Source: Bacilli bacterium
GTDB taxonomy: Bacteria; Bacillota_I; Bacilli_A; RF39; UBA660
Assembly: GCA_017519965.1 (NCBI GenBank)
Contig: JAFWRK010000048.1
Location: 52,279-116,278 of the forward strand
Direction: 5' to 3'
Length of the DNA: 64,000 nucleotides
The stretch's first letter is position 1. Each line of letters opens with the position of its first letter. This document shows positions 63,699-64,000 of this stretch, one piece after another. The notes beneath the pieces are model-generated. The model had not been told where the DNA came from and searched no databases. It saw nothing but the letters and a program-made list of their open reading frames with translations. Made by a program: the position numbers and the translations under genes.

Positions 63699-64000
63699 AT
63701 GAGTATTAAAAAAATGAAAAAAGAAGATTTAGAATTATTATCAAATAAAGAAATAACATGTTTAATATTAGATGAAAGTAAAAAATCAATGAACACTGCA
63801 GATATTTTTAGAAAAATTATAGAACTTCTAGAATTACCTGAAAGTACTTTTGAAAATAAAATAGCTGATTTCTATACATCTTTAGCTACTGATAAAAGAT
63901 TTATTCTTTTAAAAGATGGTACTTGGGATTTAAGAAATCGTCATACATCTGACAAAGTAGTAAAAATTGCTGATGAAGATGATGAAGAAGAAGAAATCCA
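63699..64000 (+). CDS. rpoE: RNA polymerase delta subunit (3' end outside window)
   Basis: The ATG at 63699 follows GGAGGG. The visible 100 codons show a HARE-HTH domain: MSIKKMKKEDLELLSNKEIT, then MNTADIFRKIIELLELPE and KRFILLKDGTWDLRNRH near 75-91. An acidic tail begins (ADEDDEEEEE), which is the disordered C-terminal part of delta. It aids RNAP recycling in Gram-positives. Position after ywiB-argS is as in Bacillus. Confidence 0.93.
   Translation, partial: MSIKKMKKEDLELLSNKEITCLILDESKKSMNTADIFRKIIELLELPESTFENKIADFYTSLATDKRFILLKDGTWDLRNRHTSDKVVKIADEDDEEEEI

Noticed and set aside
1..64000. CRISPR arrays, insertion sequences, prophage genes, rRNA or tRNA genes
   Set aside because: No regularly spaced repeats, transposase motifs, cloverleaf-like sequences or rRNA blocks were seen on either strand; the window is core chromosome.

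Overview
The window is a contiguous, very AT-rich segment of a low-GC Firmicutes chromosome centred on the origin of replication. UGG encodes Trp and the long ORFs run without in-frame TGA, so the standard code applies. Gene content and order (dnaA-dnaN-recF-gyrB-gyrA, rpmH-rnpA-yidC-jag-mnmE-mnmG-rsmG-noc-parA-parB, rpsF-ssb-rpsR, DHH-rplI-dnaB, ywiB-argS-rpoE, yabP-yabQ-divIC, ksgA-yabG-veg-spoVG) are of the Bacillus type. Several genes usual in that layout are missing (yaaA, yabA, yazA, rnmV, hpt, walRKHI). Noc, ComK, RpoE-delta and the spore genes YabP, YabQ, YabG, SpoVG and BofA suggest a small-genome but spore-capable or recently sporulating member of Bacilli, perhaps one of the uncultured gut lineages near Mollicutes. 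That placement is inference.

Left arm (1-33 kb, nearly all on the minus strand, so co-directional with leftward replication): dusB (partial), mscL, ftsH, tilS, divIC, yabQ, yabP, spoVG, veg, yabG, ksgA; a cassette of a SipW-type signal peptidase with two related membrane-anchored proteins; tatD; metG behind a T-box riboswitch; an unknown gene; mfd, pth, rsmI, a trmN6-like gene, ricT, holB, a short bofA, recR, yaaK, dnaX, tadA and the SRP RNA gene. Next comes a 600-bp intergenic island with two perfect parS sites, three perfect Noc-binding palindromes and an unexplained array of TACGCA inverted repeats. Then follow gyrA, gyrB, recF (behind an 8-codon coupled leader ORF), comK (behind three 10-bp-phased Spo0A-box-like motifs), dnaN and dnaA.

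Origin: DnaA-box-like 9-mers, mostly TTTTCCACA, lie on both sides of dnaA, giving a bipartite oriC. The dnaA-dnaN side carries two abutting boxes followed by a TAA-triplet run that resembles a DnaA-trio unwinding element.

Right arm (33-64 kb, mostly plus strand): ribosome, RNase P and membrane-insertion genes, tRNA modification, the Noc/ParA/ParB segregation set, MscS, DUF951, an AbgT-type transporter, ychF, a divergent PgeF-like protein, rpsF-ssb-rpsR, a DHH phosphodiesterase resembling GdpP without its membrane and sensor domains, rplI, dnaB, an M23/LysM/G5 peptidase, walJ, rlmH, ung and a CmpB-like membrane protein. A minus-strand block (small unknown, pta, lemA, class A PBP) follows, then ywiB, argS and the start of rpoE.

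The most notable items are: ParB and Noc sites side by side on one intergenic island, with a Noc that lacks the N-terminal membrane-targeting segment and has a ~180-residue low-complexity insert; comK placed beside dnaN downstream of a Spo0A-box array; the recF leader ORF; an FtsH with a Rho-N/SAP-like tail; and a TasA/SipW-like export cassette in the rnmV position.
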